Assembly: GCA_002067205.1 (NCBI GenBank)
Contig: MVQL01000211.1
Coordinates: 62,001-126,000, forward strand
DNA: 64,000 bases
Origin: Pelotomaculum sp. PtaB.Bin104
GTDB taxonomy: Bacteria; Bacillota; Desulfotomaculia; Desulfotomaculales; Pelotomaculaceae
Direction: 5' to 3'
This document shows, in pieces, positions 48,133 through 55,329 of this stretch. The position numbers and the translations under genes are program-made. Below the pieces are notes generated by a model, which ran no database searches, was not told the DNA's origin, and was given only the letters and a program-made list of their open reading frames with translations. Positions within the stretch are counted from its first letter, which is position 1. The number at the start of each line of letters is the position of its first letter.

Positions 48133-50964
48133 TTGTTGGATGGTCAAATCCAAAATAAATTTGTCGTCTGTGATTTAGAGACCACAGGCCTGGACCCGTT
48201 CGCGGACAAGATCATTGAGATTGGCCTGGTGCGCCTGGAGGAAGGTCAGATTACCGGCCGCTTTCAGACTCTGGTTAACCCCAGGCTACCGCTGCACCTA
48301 AAAATTAAGCGGCTGACCGGGATTACCGACCAGGATTTAGCCGGCGCGCCGGAGCTGGCGGCGGTGCTGCCCGAGGCCCTTGACTTCATCGGGGACACTC
48401 CCATTGCCGGTCATAATATCGATTTTGACCTGGCCTTTTTAGCTGCGGCCAGGGGCAAGCCATTTTCCAACCCGACTTACGACACCCTTGAGTTGGCCAG
48501 GCTGGTGGCGCCGGGCTCTTCAAATTACCGGCTGGGTACCTTATGTCGTGAATTAAACATCGAGCTTAACGCCGGTCACCGGGCGCTGGACGACGCGACC
48601 GCCACGGCGCAGCTTTTGGCCGCCTTGATCAACAGGCTGCGCTTGCTGGACCTGAATGTCCTAGTCCAGCTAAATACCTTGCTGGCCGAGGCCCACTCCC
48701 GGTGGCAGGGGTTTGCCGCAGGTTTGGTCAAGGACCTGCTGAGAGTTTTCCCCGACCAAAAGATCCCTTCCGTGCCCTACTGGCGCCGGGCGGTCAGCGA
48801 AAATCGAGCTCCGGCCCGCCGGGAGCAGCTGCCCGAATACCAAAGGGTCTTGCTGGACCCGGAGGCACTGGCCGCTCTGGCCGGCCAGGCAGGGCCGCTG
48901 GCAAGAGCCATTCCCGGCTACGAGCACCGGCCCCAGCAGGAGGCCATGATCAGGGCTGTAGCCGGGGCGCTCAACGATCAAAAGTATTTGCTGCTGGAGG
49001 CCGGCACCGGCGTAGGCAAGTCGATGGCCTACCTGCTGCCTGCTGTTATGTGGAGCATCCGGAACAGGGAGCGGGTGCTGATTGCCACCAACACCATCAA
49101 CCTGCAGGAGCAGCTTTGGAATAAAGACATCCCGCTCCTCGCCAGTGTGATCAATGAGCCTTTTCAGGCGGCACTGGCCAAGGGGAGGCCGAATTATATT
49201 TGCCTGCGCCGGTGGCGCAGTGCGCTGAGCGGCATGCACCAGCCGGAAGAAGCGGCGTTTTATGCCCGGGTGCTTACCTGGCTTGCAGTCACCGATACCG
49301 GTGACCGGACCGAGCTCAATGTATTGCCCGGTGAGGGAGACTACTGGCTTTCTATTTGCGGGGACGCCGATGGTTGCCTGGGCTCCCGGTGCCGCTACCA
49401 GCGGGACTGCTTCGTCAACCGGGCTAAAAAAGAAGCTGAAGAGGCGGACCTGATCATCGCCAACCACTCTTTGTTATTCACCGATATTAATGCCGAAAAC
49501 CGAGTGCTCCCGGCCTACGGGCCGTTGGTTATTGACGAAGCCCACCACCTGGAGGACTCGGCCACTGCTCACCTGGGGCGGCAGGTCTCCCAGAGCTTAC
49601 TGCTCCGCTGGCTCGGGCAGACCGGCAAAACCCTGGGCAAGCTGGCGGAAATTGCCCCGCCGGGTGATCGCGGGCGCTGGCAGCAGGCTAATCATGCCGC
49701 TCAAGAAATCAGGCTGGAAACAGTTGAGGCGGCGCGCCTTTTTTTTCATTCGCTGGGCGCCCTGGCGACCGGTAAAAGCCCCGGCCAGGACAATGAATAT
49801 AGCCGTGCTACCCTGCGGCTGCCGGGCAGTGACGCCGGCTACGAAGATTTCTTAGCCGCCGGCCGGGAGTTGGTCAGGCTATTGGGCCAGCTCACCGGTG
49901 CCATTGAGTCCATTGAGGAATTATTGGAGCTGTGGTCTATTGCGGCCGAAGAATGGGATGAACCGGCCCGTGATCTGCTGCAAGTGGTCCACTCGGGCAC
50001 GGCTTTGACCCAGGACCTGCTTTTTATCCTGGAAAGCTCAGACCAAGCTTTTGTTTACTGGGCTGATCTGGAGTATTTCGCCGGCGGGCAGGTCAGGTAC
50101 TGCACCTTGCAGGCGGCGCCCATCGATGTGGGGGAGGTTTTATACAACCGCTTCTTCAAAAATAAGGATAGCGTGGTGTTCACCTCTGCCACTCTATCCG
50201 TAAATGGCACCTTTGAGCACTTTATTGAGCGGTCGGGCTTAAGCTATCTGGATCCCGGGCAGCTGGTCCAGGCTCACTTTGACTCACCCTTTGCCTACGA
50301 GCGGCAGGCCTTGCTTTGCATCAACCGCGACCTGCCGGCCCAGGGCGCTGTGGCCGACCGCCTGTACCTGGAGCAGCTCGAAAAAATAATTGCCGGGCTG
50401 GTAGGCGTGACCGGCGGCAAGACCCTGGTGCTCTTTACCTCCCACCGGACCCTGCGTGAAACCTATTACCGGCTAAAGGATAAACTGGAGAATATGGACA
50501 TCTGCCTGTTGGGCCACGGCATCGACGGCAGCAGGTCGAGGATTTTGGAGGAGTTCAGGACAACGGAAAGGTCGGTGCTCTTCGGCGCCTCAAGTTTTTG
50601 GGAGGGGGTAGATGTGCCCGGTGAGGCCCTGACCTGTGTGGTAATGGTTAAACTGCCTTTTTGGTCGCCCAAGGTGCCGGTAATCGAGGCCCGATTGGAA
50701 GATCTGTCCAGGCGGAAGCGGGATGGGTTCCGGACTCTGAGCGTGCCACAGGCGGTAATCCGCTTTAAGCAGGGCTTCGGCCGGCTGATCCGCACCGGCA
50801 GTGACCGGGGCTGCGTGGTGGTGTTAGATGCAAGAATTCTGAGCAAAAGCTACGGGAGGCAATTCTTGAACTCCCTGCCCATAAAAAGCCATTTCCGCGG
50901 CGGGACCGACCTGATCCACAAAAAGTTGGCGGAGTGGCTTAATGGGGCAAGTTTATATTCATAA
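48133..50964 (+). CDS. dinG: DinG-type 3'-5' exonuclease / ATP-dependent helicase
   Basis: A 943-residue fusion. The N-terminal DnaQ-like DEDDh exonuclease (about 1-170) has CDLETTGLDPFADKIIEIGL and GHNIDFDLAFL, ending in GHRALDDATATAQLL. The helicase part is of the XPD/DinG superfamily 2 type. It has Walker A EAGTGVGKSMAYLLP near residue 290, DEAHHLED near 466 and FGASSFWEGVDVPGEAL in the C-terminal half. Cysteines around 357-425 (CGDADGCLGSRCRYQRDC) fit the Fe-S cluster domain. It probably acts in DNA repair and R-loop removal. Confidence 0.93.
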   Translation: MLDGQIQNKFVVCDLETTGLDPFADKIIEIGLVRLEEGQITGRFQTLVNPRLPLHLKIKRLTGITDQDLAGAPELAAVLPEALDFIGDTPIAGHNIDFDLAFLAAARGKPFSNPTYDTLELARLVAPGSSNYRLGTLCRELNIELNAGHRALDDATATAQLLAALINRLRLLDLNVLVQLNTLLAEAHSRWQGFAAGLVKDLLRVFPDQKIPSVPYWRRAVSENRAPARREQLPEYQRVLLDPEALAALAGQAGPLARAIPGYEHRPQQEAMIRAVAGALNDQKYLLLEAGTGVGKSMAYLLPAVMWSIRNRERVLIATNTINLQEQLWNKDIPLLASVINEPFQAALAKGRPNYICLRRWRSALSGMHQPEEAAFYARVLTWLAVTDTGDRTELNVLPGEGDYWLSICGDADGCLGSRCRYQRDCFVNRAKKEAEEADLIIANHSLLFTDINAENRVLPAYGPLVIDEAHHLEDSATAHLGRQVSQSLLLRWLGQTGKTLGKLAEIAPPGDRGRWQQANHAAQEIRLETVEAARLFFHSLGALATGKSPGQDNEYSRATLRLPGSDAGYEDFLAAGRELVRLLGQLTGAIESIEELLELWSIAAEEWDEPARDLLQVVHSGTALTQDLLFILESSDQAFVYWADLEYFAGGQVRYCTLQAAPIDVGEVLYNRFFKNKDSVVFTSATLSVNGTFEHFIERSGLSYLDPGQLVQAHFDSPFAYERQALLCINRDLPAQGAVADRLYLEQLEKIIAGLVGVTGGKTLVLFTSHRTLRETYYRLKDKLENMDICLLGHGIDGSRSRILEEFRTTERSVLFGASSFWEGVDVPGEALTCVVMVKLPFWSPKVPVIEARLEDLSRRKRDGFRTLSVPQAVIRFKQGFGRLIRTGSDRGCVVVLDARILSKSYGRQFLNSLPIKSHFRGGTDLIHKKLAEWLNGASLYS

Positions 50965-51071
50965 AAATTGTACACCTGGAATAAAATAGATTGACCAAAA
51001 ATATTAGCACATTTGAATGAGCTTTGAAATATTATATTTATAGTTAAATTTTAGAAGGAGTGTGATATCCT

Positions 51072-51137
51072 GTGCGGGTATACTTTGTAAAGCTTCCATC
51101 CTTTATTAGATCTTTGCTATTAAAACTTTGCAAGTAG
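51072..51137 (+). CDS. spoVM: SpoVM-like spore coat anchoring peptide
   Basis: A 21-residue peptide, MRVYFVKLPSFIRSLLLKLC followed by K. It is very close in pattern to B. subtilis SpoVM (MKFYTIKLPKFLGG...): Tyr 4, Lys 7, Leu 8, the functionally key Pro 9 and Phe 11 align, and an amphipathic basic helix follows. SpoVM marks the convex forespore membrane and recruits the SpoIVA coat base layer. GTG 51072 lies 11 bases after AAGGAG, and a terminator follows at 51169. It is slightly shorter than the usual 26 residues, so identity is likely but not certain. Confidence 0.62.
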   Translation: MRVYFVKLPSFIRSLLLKLCK

Positions 51138-51168
51138 CTGACGGTTGTTTAGGGGAACCCAACCATAG

Positions 51169-51210
51169 AAATGCCCACCTCATGGTTTTCTTCCAAGGTG
51201 AGCATTTTCT
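51169..51210 (+). terminator. Terminator after the SpoVM-like gene
   Basis: A 12-bp stem with one mismatch (51169-51180 with 51196-51207) is followed by a T-rich tail. Confidence 0.75.
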
Positions 51211-51324
51211 GTTTGTATAAGTATTTTTTTTGCATTTTTGCTGATTAAATATAAGCTGTTATGATAAAATCCCTAAAAAAACGTGTTCTGCCGGTTTTAT
51301 CTGCTTAATCTTATTCACATCATC

Positions 51325-51636
51325 CTAGCTTGTAGAGTAAGAGAGCAAGCTGCGTAGCTTTTGCAGAATTTCCTTAAAAACCGGGCTACCCCCGGTTTTT
51401 TGGCTATTATCGTTGGCCCGACGCTGCGCAGCCGGTGTCACTATAATATCCTCGCACTTCTCCAATTCTACCACCTGGATATAATCACAACCAGCGCATG
51501 TTCTGATATATATACCCGTCTTGTAATCCTGGTAATAGGACTCGAAAAGCCCGCAGACTACACAATCCGCATTGCCAATAAAAATAAGGTCAGGATATTC
51601 CTGCTTTATCTTTTCCAACCGTTCACCAGTTGTCAT
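51325..51636 (-). CDS. Small zinc-ribbon-like hypothetical protein
   Basis: A 103-residue protein with two cysteine pairs, NADCVVCGLFESYY and RTCAGCDYIQVV, that could bind zinc. ATG 51636 is preceded by AGGTGA. The last third (TPAAQRRANDNSQKTGG) looks disordered, followed by a short basic helix. A terminator-like inverted repeat lies inside the 3' part of the frame. No family is recognised. A DNA- or RNA-binding role is possible only by analogy. Confidence 0.68.
   Translation of the reverse strand: MTTGERLEKIKQEYPDLIFIGNADCVVCGLFESYYQDYKTGIYIRTCAGCDYIQVVELEKCEDIIVTPAAQRRANDNSQKTGGSPVFKEILQKLRSLLSYSTS
51376..51402. terminator. Terminator-like hairpin inside a coding region
   Basis: A 10-bp perfect stem (51376-51385 with 51391-51400) has T runs when read on either strand. 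It lies about 50 bases inside the 3' end of the - strand zinc-ribbon-like gene. Confidence 0.6.
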
Positions 51637-52018
51637 TTTAATCACCTATTATATTTGGTACGTATCTGATTAACAAAAATTGGTGTCAGCAACGAATTTG
51701 AATTTATTTTCTTCTGTGAACGGCTTATCCCAGGTAGGCGGCATGACAACTGGGTTATCCAACCATGCTCCTTAAAATTGGACATGCCTTTTCCTCTATA
51801 ACTGTTTCAGTATCAGATAGTTGCCCAGCCTTCCCCTGAAATAAGGATCATTCCTGCTATTTTTGGAGGACCACTGTTTACGACCCGACCTGCGGCTCAG
51901 GCTAATTTTGAATACACCTGCTAAAATGGTTCTTTATAACAAACTGGGGCATGAGAAGGAACTAATTAGATATTAATAAAAAAATATATTTGAAGTTAAT
52001 CAGAGGGAGGAGATAGAA
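51637..52018. other. Gene-free, relic-containing stretch
   Basis: No intact gene is seen. The last 150 bases are AT-rich. A short stretch at 51876-51902 encodes a DNA-methyltransferase-like motif and is listed separately. The rest shows no long frame and no clear repeat. Confidence 0.55.
51876..51902 (+). pseudogene. Trace of an HsdM-type DNA methyltransferase
   Basis: In one frame the bases encode VYDPTCGSG followed at once by TAA. This is the S-adenosylmethionine-binding motif I of type I restriction-modification N6-adenine methyltransferases. No other part of such a protein can be read nearby, so only a trace of a lost system would remain. Nine residues could also arise by chance. Confidence 0.38.
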
Positions 52019-52423
52019 ATAGGAGCATGGGGAGTTGGCAATTTTGATAACGATGCAGCATTAGATTGGGTTCATCTATTAGTTGATGATGAAGACAACG
52101 GTATTGAAATTTTACGAGATACATGTATAAATTTTATTAAACTAAATAATATCGGCAAATATTTAGAAGAACCTGCCGGTTCAGAAGTATTGGCTGCTGC
52201 TGAGGTTATTGCAGCCCTTAAAGGAAAGCCAAGTGGAGATTTACCAGAAGAGATCGCTACTTGGGTAAAAGATAATAAAATTTTGCCAGAGTTGGTTGAA
52301 CTTTCAAAGAAAGCATTGGAATTAGTGGTAGACAAATCTGAATTAAAAGAACTCTGGGAGGATACCGATGAATTCACTACATGGCTAGAAATAGTACAGG
52401 ATTTAAAGAATAGATTAGAATAG
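52019..52423 (+). CDS. DUF4259 protein with an ATA start codon
   Basis: The frame encodes 134 residues of the DUF4259 family. It has the signature GAWGVGNFDNDAALDWV at the very N terminus and a helical remainder ending QDLKNRLE. Homologs begin MGAWG. Here the codon before GAWG is ATA (52019-52021), correctly placed 7 bases after GGGAGGAG. No ATG, GTG or TTG lies upstream in frame before the stop at 51977. Either ATA serves as a rare start or a start-codon mutation silenced the gene. Base composition is more AT-rich than its neighbours, which suggests horizontal transfer. Confidence 0.78.
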   Translation: MGAWGVGNFDNDAALDWVHLLVDDEDNGIEILRDTCINFIKLNNIGKYLEEPAGSEVLAAAEVIAALKGKPSGDLPEEIATWVKDNKILPELVELSKKALELVVDKSELKELWEDTDEFTTWLEIVQDLKNRLE

Positions 52424-52425
52424 GC

Positions 52426-52463
52426 AAAACAGAGGGCTGGTTGCTACCAGTCCTCTGTTTTTA
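52426..52463 (+). terminator. Terminator of the DUF4259 gene
   Basis: A 16-bp stem with one G-T pair (52426-52441 with 52446-52461, loop TGCT) is followed by a T tract. It is the strongest terminator in the window. Confidence 0.9.
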
Positions 52464-52516
52464 GCTTAAATTTGTAAGTGATCATATATAAATATCGTTA
52501 CCGGGCTACGATCATT

Positions 52517-52903
52517 TTAAGCCAACCCTACCCCAATAATTCCTCCCAGTGCTCCGCCCAGGGCAGTGAGCAATAATTTAACAATCAGGCTGATTCCCGC
52601 CTGCCCCGGCAAAAACAGCGCCGCTGCAATCCAGACAATAACGAAGAACGCGATCCCTACCGCCAGCCCGTGATAAAGACCCTTGCAGCCGGCCTGCCTG
52701 CCTGTGGAAAAGGCGCCGCAAAAAGTGCTGGAAGCGAGGATTATTCCCGCCGACCAGGTTAGAGTGTGTTCGGCAAGTGATGTGAAATGATAAATCAGCC
52801 CGGCGCCTGTGCTGAGCACCAGGGAAAGGACCAGCGCGAACAGAATACCCTTGATTGCAGCGCCAAAATTAAACTCAAAGTTACTCATATCGACAGATGG
52901 CAT
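52517..52903 (-). CDS. TIGR04086-family membrane protein
   Basis: A 128-residue protein with four hydrophobic spans: GILFALVLSLVLSTGAGLIY, SAGIILASSTFCGAFS, GLAVGIAFFVIVWIAAALF and LIVKLLLTALGGALGGIIG. This four-span layout with glycines in the last helix matches the TIGR04086 (YrzE-like) family of endospore formers. ATG 52903 follows GGGGGTG. Function is unknown. It is divergent from the radical SAM gene. Confidence 0.82.
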   Translation of the reverse strand: MPSVDMSNFEFNFGAAIKGILFALVLSLVLSTGAGLIYHFTSLAEHTLTWSAGIILASSTFCGAFSTGRQAGCKGLYHGLAVGIAFFVIVWIAAALFLPGQAGISLIVKLLLTALGGALGGIIGVGLA

Positions 52904-52984
52904 TGCAACACCCCCTGAAAGTAATTATAATTATCTTTATGTTAGTAGTTGGTTTATATGACTTTAGGCAGGAGATATTTGAAA

Positions 52985-53590
52985 ATGGCGAGCAATGTTT
53001 ACGCATATAGAATAGGTGCTGCGCTTTATTTAAACATCACCAACAGGTGTACCAACGACTGTGTTTTTTGTGTGCGGAGGACTGAAGAAGGCGTGGGTTA
53101 TTATGACCTGTGGTTGGAAAAAGAACCCAGCCTCGAGGAGCTGCTCGAGGCTGCGGGTGATGTGCGGCGTTACCGGGAAGTGGTCTTTTGCGGTTACGGT
53201 GAGCCGCTGATCAGAGTCGACCTGGTGGTCGAGGCGGCCAGGGCTTTGAAGGCGCAGGGTGTGTCCGTCCGGGTTAATACCAATGGGCAGGCCGGTCTAT
53301 ACCACGGCCGTAATATCGCCGCGGAATTAGCCGGCCTGGTCGATACAATTTCGATTAGCTTAAACGCTTCCGATGCCGCGCATTATGCAGCCCTTTGCCG
53401 GCCGGGCCAGGGCGAGGAAGCCTTCCCGGCAATCCTCGAATTTGCCGCGCAGTGTACGAAGTATATTCCCACGGTGATCCTGACCGTGGTTAGATGGCCG
53501 GGAGTGGATATTGCCCGCTGCCGTCAAATAGCCCGGGATTTAGGCGTTTATTTAAGAGTAAGGGAGCCGGCGGGGACATTTACTTCTTAG
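52985..53590 (+). CDS. TatD-linked radical SAM protein
   Basis: A 201-residue radical SAM enzyme. The cluster motif CTNDCVFCVR (CxxxCxxC) is near residue 26, followed by VVFCGYGEPLIRVDLVVEAA and VNTNGQAGLYHGRN. It fits the short family often encoded next to TatD nucleases (TIGR04038). No tatD is in the window. I chose ATG 52985 (MASNVYAYRIG), after GGCAGGAG. The reaction is unknown. Its 3' end overlaps a small - strand gene by 11 bases. Confidence 0.88.
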   Translation: MASNVYAYRIGAALYLNITNRCTNDCVFCVRRTEEGVGYYDLWLEKEPSLEELLEAAGDVRRYREVVFCGYGEPLIRVDLVVEAARALKAQGVSVRVNTNGQAGLYHGRNIAAELAGLVDTISISLNASDAAHYAALCRPGQGEEAFPAILEFAAQCTKYIPTVILTVVRWPGVDIARCRQIARDLGVYLRVREPAGTFTS

Positions 53591-53729
53591 GCTCTCTATC
53601 GGCCGGGAGCTGATCTGGAATTGCTGAATTATCTTCGTCACAGGACTGTGCTTTCCCGTCCAGGTTAATCATCGTTGCCGAGCCGGTTTTTTCCCGGACG
53701 AATGCGTCTCCTTTTTTGAATTTAGCCAG
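53580..53729 (-). CDS. Small DUF2158-like protein, apparent CTG start
   Basis: A 49-residue frame on the - strand begins at CTG 53729, exactly 7 bases after AAGGAGGG, and reads LAKFKKGDAFVREKTGSATM and on to a polar tail ending ADREPKK. The KKGD...V.EKTGSATM pattern is like the SH3-type DUF2158 fold. No ATG, GTG or TTG start lies near the ribosome-binding site. CTG starts are rare but known. It overlaps the 3' end of the radical SAM gene. Confidence 0.55.
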   Translation of the reverse strand: MAKFKKGDAFVREKTGSATMINLDGKAQSCDEDNSAIPDQLPADREPKK

Positions 53730-53922
53730 GGTAAAGCCCTCCTTTCTTCTTTTGAGTACAGATTAATCATGATATTCTGGGGATAATATGAAAGCAGCGC
53801 TTTATTTTTGAAAGTCCTATTCAGATAGTATCTTTCGGCTGTAGTTTTTTATGTGCATTCTTTAAAAGAAGTATACATCCGGGCTTGGGAAGGGCCCAAA
53901 ATTACAGAGAGGGCTAAAGGAA

Positions 53923-54132
53923 ATGGAACAAATTGTGCTAAAAGTTGTTGGGATGACCTGAGGCCATTGCAAGGCTGCCGTTGAGCAGGCTTTAAAGGCA
54001 ACCCCGGGAGTCCGGGAGGCGGCTGTTGATTTGGTCGCCGGGAGCGTGACGGTGCAGTATGAGCCGGGCCAGGTAGCCCGGGATGGCCTGGTCCGGGCAA
54101 TTGTGGATGCAGGCTATGAGGTTAAGGACTAG
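53923..54132 (+). CDS. CopZ-like heavy-metal-binding protein with in-frame UGA (probable selenoprotein)
   Basis: A 69-residue HMA-domain metallochaperone. It starts at ATG 53923 (9 bases after AGAGAGGG) and reads MEQIVLKVVGMT, then TGA (53959-53961), then GHCKAAVEQALKATPGV, with a normal end AIVDAGYEVKD and TAG. The family motif is GMxCxxC, so the TGA stands exactly at the first metal-ligand Cys (residue 13). Everything after it matches CopZ-type domains with no other defect. With the hairpin at 53971-53992 the simplest reading is selenocysteine. The alternative is a recent Cys-to-stop mutation. It precedes the queuosine genes but has its own terminator. Confidence 0.78.
53971..53992 (+). promoter_or_regulatory. 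Candidate bacterial SECIS element
   Basis: A hairpin after the in-frame TGA: stem 53971-53978 with 53985-53992 (four closing pairs CTGC/GCAG, one G-G mismatch, three more pairs) and apical loop CGTTGA. The loop begins 17 bases after the TGA and has G at its second position. This fits the known bacterial SECIS pattern of a short upper stem, 16-37 bases from UGA to loop, and a G in the first two loop bases. Confidence 0.6.
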
Positions 54133-54152
54133 CTCAGGGTGGCAAATTGGGG

Positions 54153-54177
54153 GCCCGGCTGATCAGGCGGGCTTTTG
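54153..54177 (+). terminator. Terminator after the HMA gene
   Basis: A 5-bp GCCCG/CGGGC stem (54153-54157 with 54168-54172) is followed by TTTT. It is short but GC-only. Confidence 0.55.
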
Positions 54178-54245
54178 GCAAACAAGGTAGAGAAAAGCTG
54201 GCTGTAGACAATTCTTAGCTTTAAGCGAGGGAGGGTGGCGCCGCT

Positions 54246-54635
54246 ATGTATGAGCTTATGATCCGGACCAATTTTGCTGCAGCACACTCGCTGAGGGACT
54301 ATAACGGGCCCTGTGCCCGGCTGCACGGGCACACCTGGCAGGTGGAAGTGGTTCTAACCGGCCGGCAGCTGGACAGCTATGGTATGCTGGTTGACTTTAG
54401 GGAGCTGAAAAGCCGCACCAAAAAAATAATCGAGGAACTGGACCACCAGGACCTGAACGCTCTCGAACCCTTTGCCCACAATAACGGGGGCAACCCGACG
54501 GCTGAAAACCTGTCCCGGTACCTGTTTGAAAGGCTGAAAGCTAAGTTCTCAAGCCTGCAGCGGGAGGTCAAGATCACCTTGGTGCGCGTTTGCGAATCTC
54601 CGGAGGCCTGTGCCGCCTACTGGGAGGAGGATTAG
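54246..54635 (+). CDS. queD: 6-carboxy-tetrahydropterin synthase
   Basis: Second step of 7-deazaguanine (queuosine precursor) synthesis, acting on dihydroneopterin triphosphate. The 129 residues have the zinc histidines in FAAAHSLRDY and CARLHGHTWQVEV. The catalytic residues lie in DFRELK and ELDHQDLN, with RVCESPEACAAYW near the end. ATG 54246 follows GGGAGGGTGG. It heads a tight operon, 2 bases before queC. No preQ1 riboswitch was seen in the 110 bases before it. Confidence 0.94.
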   Translation: MYELMIRTNFAAAHSLRDYNGPCARLHGHTWQVEVVLTGRQLDSYGMLVDFRELKSRTKKIIEELDHQDLNALEPFAHNNGGNPTAENLSRYLFERLKAKFSSLQREVKITLVRVCESPEACAAYWEED

Positions 54636-54637
54636 CA

Positions 54638-55327
54638 ATGCCCAGGAGCGCTGTGCTTTTGTCCGGCGGCCTGGATTCGGCGGTGTCGCTCGCCCACGCC
54701 CTGCGGGAGTCGGAGGTGGCGCTGTGCCTGACCTTTAACTACGGGCAGCACGCTGCCCAAAAAGAAATTGAGGCTGCCGCCAACCTTACGGCTTATTACC
54801 ACCTGCCCCACCAGGTGGTGGAGCTTCCCTTTTTAGGAGAAATCACCGGCACGGCCCTGGTCAAAAATGAAGCCAGCCTGCCCGAGCCGGAATTGGCCCT
54901 GCTCGACGACCCGGTGGCTGCCACGGCCAGCGCGGTCCAGGTCTGGGTGCCCAACCGCAACGGGCTGTTCATCAACATTGCCGCTGCTTTTGCCGAGGCC
55001 TGCGGCGCCGGGCTGGTGGTGTGCGGGTTTAACCGTGAGGAGGCGGCCACCTTTCCGGACAACGGCGCCGACTTTGTCCGGGCGGCCAACAGCGCGCTTT
55101 CCTATTCCACCTTAAACGATGTCAAAGTAGTCAGCTATACCCAGCTGTTGAGCAAGGCCGACATCATCAAACTGGGGCTGCGGCACCATGTTCCTTTTCA
55201 ATACATATGGAGCTGTTACCGCGGGGGTGAAAAAATGTGCGGCCGCTGTGAAAGCTGCCTGCGATTTAAGCGCGCGGCACAAGAGGCGGACTTGGATCTG
55301 GAGCAGATTGCTTTCCAGGAGGTATAA
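54638..55327 (+). CDS. queC: 7-cyano-7-deazaguanine (preQ0) synthase
   Basis: ATP-dependent conversion of carboxy-deazaguanine to preQ0. The 229 residues have the PP-loop LLSGGLDSAVSLAHAL and the zinc-binding Cys set in GEKMCGRCESCLRFKRA plus an upstream Cys in WSCYRG. ATG 54638 follows GGGAGGAGG. It sits between queD and the DUF366 gene, all within a few bases. Confidence 0.94.
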   Translation: MPRSAVLLSGGLDSAVSLAHALRESEVALCLTFNYGQHAAQKEIEAAANLTAYYHLPHQVVELPFLGEITGTALVKNEASLPEPELALLDDPVAATASAVQVWVPNRNGLFINIAAAFAEACGAGLVVCGFNREEAATFPDNGADFVRAANSALSYSTLNDVKVVSYTQLLSKADIIKLGLRHHVPFQYIWSCYRGGEKMCGRCESCLRFKRAAQEADLDLEQIAFQEV

Positions 55328-55329
55328 TT

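Noticed and set aside
48670-49467. 265-codon - strand frame opposite dinG
   Set aside because: Antisense shadow of a GC-rich coding region; no start signal and no recognisable domain.
54133-54245. preQ1 riboswitch before queD
   Set aside because: Only a short terminator-like hairpin and a weak 6-bp stem are present; the preQ1 aptamer core was not recognised.
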